Positions 4,638 through 5,785 of a stretch of DNA of 5,785 nt are shown piece by piece. A program made the position numbers and the translations under genes. The stretch is from NCBI GenBank assembly GCA_944391635.1, contig CALXUL010000292.1:1-5785 (forward strand), given 5' to 3'. Source of the stretch: an uncultured Clostridia bacterium (lineage in GTDB: Bacteria > Bacillota > Clostridia > UBA1381). The notes under the pieces are model-generated. The model did not search any database, had not been told where the DNA came from, and worked only from the letters and a program-made list of their open reading frames with translations. How positions within the stretch are numbered: position 1 is the stretch's first letter; each line of letters opens with the position of its first letter.

Positions 4638-5785
4638 TCCTCCCCCTCCTTAATACCATACATACGATACATTTCTTCCATATCTTCTTTGAATTGTTTT
4701 GCGTGTGATTTATTTGAAAAATTAATTTCAGTAATCCTGCATATAAATGTACGTATCCACGGTATCATTTCACTTGTATCATAAACATCTGCCGAAAAAC
4801 GATATGTGTGTCTATTTATTTTTTTTACGTCTCCGATTCTTTTCTCACGCTCAAGTCTATGTACAATATGTCCCTCGCCGTCTGCAATTTTAACAGTAAA
4901 GTCAACGTGTTCAAGTCTGTCTTCCCTTTGTAAATTTCTCTTTGGTGTAACCCCCCACATCCTTGTCCTCATACTGTCAAGTTCTGCCCGAAGTTCATCA
5001 AATCTCGGCTCAGGATCTTCAATTTTCACATCAGATAAATAATCAACTCTGAATGATTTAATTAAATTAAAATCTGGTTGATAAGCAAGCAAATGCTGTC
5101 TGCCATTCTGCACGCTTATAAATATACGAAGAGGTATAATCCTGTTTTTTCGCGGCTCGTTTGATCTTCTGCTCATATTGGTTACGGTAATAATGCTCTT
5201 TTTCCTCATTGCTTTAAAAAGCATTGCAACAACTTCCGAATCCATTGCAGATGTGATATAGTGATGCTTAAAGCTGAAGTTTTCTTTTCCTTTCTTTTGT
5301 TTGTCAAGCAAGAATGAACCAATAACTCCGCATGGCGCAACCTCAGAATAGAAATTCAATACATCAGTAATATCAGGCAGAATTAAATCATTTGCTCTTT
5401 TGTACATCATCTTCTTGCCGGATTTTTCCGCTATGATAATGCCTTGCTCTGTATATTCTTTCAGCTTTTTACGAACAGTTGATTCATCAAACATCATTGG
5501 AGTTTTAAATCCTGCAAGGTAAGCATCAATTTCGTCTAATATTTCATGCAGTGAAAGAACTCTTTCGGGTGCGCTTAAAATATCAAATAATAGAAAGTGA
5601 AGTGTAATATCTCCGTCCGTAAAGCTTTTGGATTTTAAAGCTTTATAAAACGGATTATGCTTTGTAACGCGGCTATCTATAGAGATAAAAACATTTTTGC
5701 CTTCCATAGTCCTGACAAAATGCATATAATCTCCGAGCCAGCTTTCCATTCTTCTCCTTTCATCATCATAGGAACGAGAGCTTTT
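4634..5785 (-). CDS. WYL-domain transcription regulator with winged helix, 5' partial
   Basis: From ATG 5749 it is 371 residues, but the frame stays open for 12 more codons to the window edge (ending SYDDERRR before MESW), and I favour a start outside the window. The alternative start at 5749 is preceded by AAAGGAG only 5 bases away. Positions from that Met: a winged helix-turn-helix at about 47-118 (LSLHEILDEI, then STVRKKLKEYTEQGII as recognition helix and turn), a WYL domain at about 168-245 (ITSAMDSEVVAMLFKAM, GRQHLLAYQP, SFRVDYLSDVKI), and a WCX-type C-terminus at about 280-345 (VDFTVKIADG, WIRTFICRI). This is the standard architecture of WYL repressors/activators. It overlaps the next WYL gene by four bases. 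Lying upstream of the RNA array and the Ro-like gene, it is the likely regulator of the locus, which is inference from position. Confidence 0.85.
   Translation of the reverse strand, partial: KSSRSYDDERRRMESWLGDYMHFVRTMEGKNVFISIDSRVTKHNPFYKALKSKSFTDGDITLHFLLFDILSAPERVLSLHEILDEIDAYLAGFKTPMMFDESTVRKKLKEYTEQGIIIAEKSGKKMMYKRANDLILPDITDVLNFYSEVAPCGVIGSFLLDKQKKGKENFSFKHHYITSAMDSEVVAMLFKAMRKKSIITVTNMSRRSNEPRKNRIIPLRIFISVQNGRQHLLAYQPDFNLIKSFRVDYLSDVKIEDPEPRFDELRAELDSMRTRMWGVTPKRNLQREDRLEHVDFTVKIADGEGHIVHRLEREKRIGDVKKINRHTYRFSADVYDTSEMIPWIRTFICRITEINFSNKSHAKQFKEDMEEMYRMYGIKEGEE

Noticed and set aside
4236..5042. Plus-strand frames 4236-4439 and 4806-5042
   Set aside because: Antisense to intact WYL genes with clear family motifs; no start signals.

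Overview
The window is AT-rich, and its genes on the minus strand carry strong GGAGG-type ribosome binding sites. Its protein families (a DUF2828/Ro60-like protein, an RtcB RNA ligase, paired WYL-domain proteins and an AbiEii-type nucleotidyltransferase remnant) are typical of Clostridia/Firmicutes. No species can be named from the sequence.

Layout from right to left, in the direction of transcription of almost everything here: (1) 5785-3729, two WYL-domain transcription regulators whose ATG/TGA overlap, closed by a strong bidirectional terminator (3713-3751). (2) 3671-2974, about 700 bases with no protein gene, filled by a head-to-tail array of hairpins on the minus strand. At least five units (2974-3062, 3255-3302, 3308-3415, 3545-3599, 3609-3671) share one plan: a 7-bp closing stem AAGnnnC/GnnnCTT, a box close to TnACAGCA just after the 5' strand, and usually GTA after the 3' strand. 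The stems differ in sequence but stay perfectly paired. Two more hairpins (3185-3238, 3458-3508) and two tRNA-like folds (inside unit 3308-3415, and free-standing at 3074-3146) lie in the same stretch. (3) 2933-1467, a TROVE-like/von Willebrand A protein of the DUF2828 family, related to the Y-RNA-binding protein Ro60, full length but cut by one in-frame TAG. (4) 1461-1427, an intrinsic terminator. (5) 1411-576, a heavily damaged rtcB RNA ligase pseudogene. (6) On the plus strand, 92-552, the N-terminal remnant of an AbiEii-like nucleotidyltransferase, converging on rtcB and running into a 52-bp perfect inverted repeat at the left edge.

Read together, this looks like an RNA-damage/RNA-quality-control island: WYL regulators, Y-RNA-like noncoding RNAs with tRNA mimics, a Ro60-like RNA-binding protein and an RtcB ligase. 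The known parallel is the bacterial Rsr-YrlA/YrlB-RtcBA locus. The most unusual part is the multi-copy array of covarying Y-like hairpins. The effectors are decaying (rtcB dead, the Ro-like gene with a nonsense codon) while the regulators and RNA hairpins look intact.
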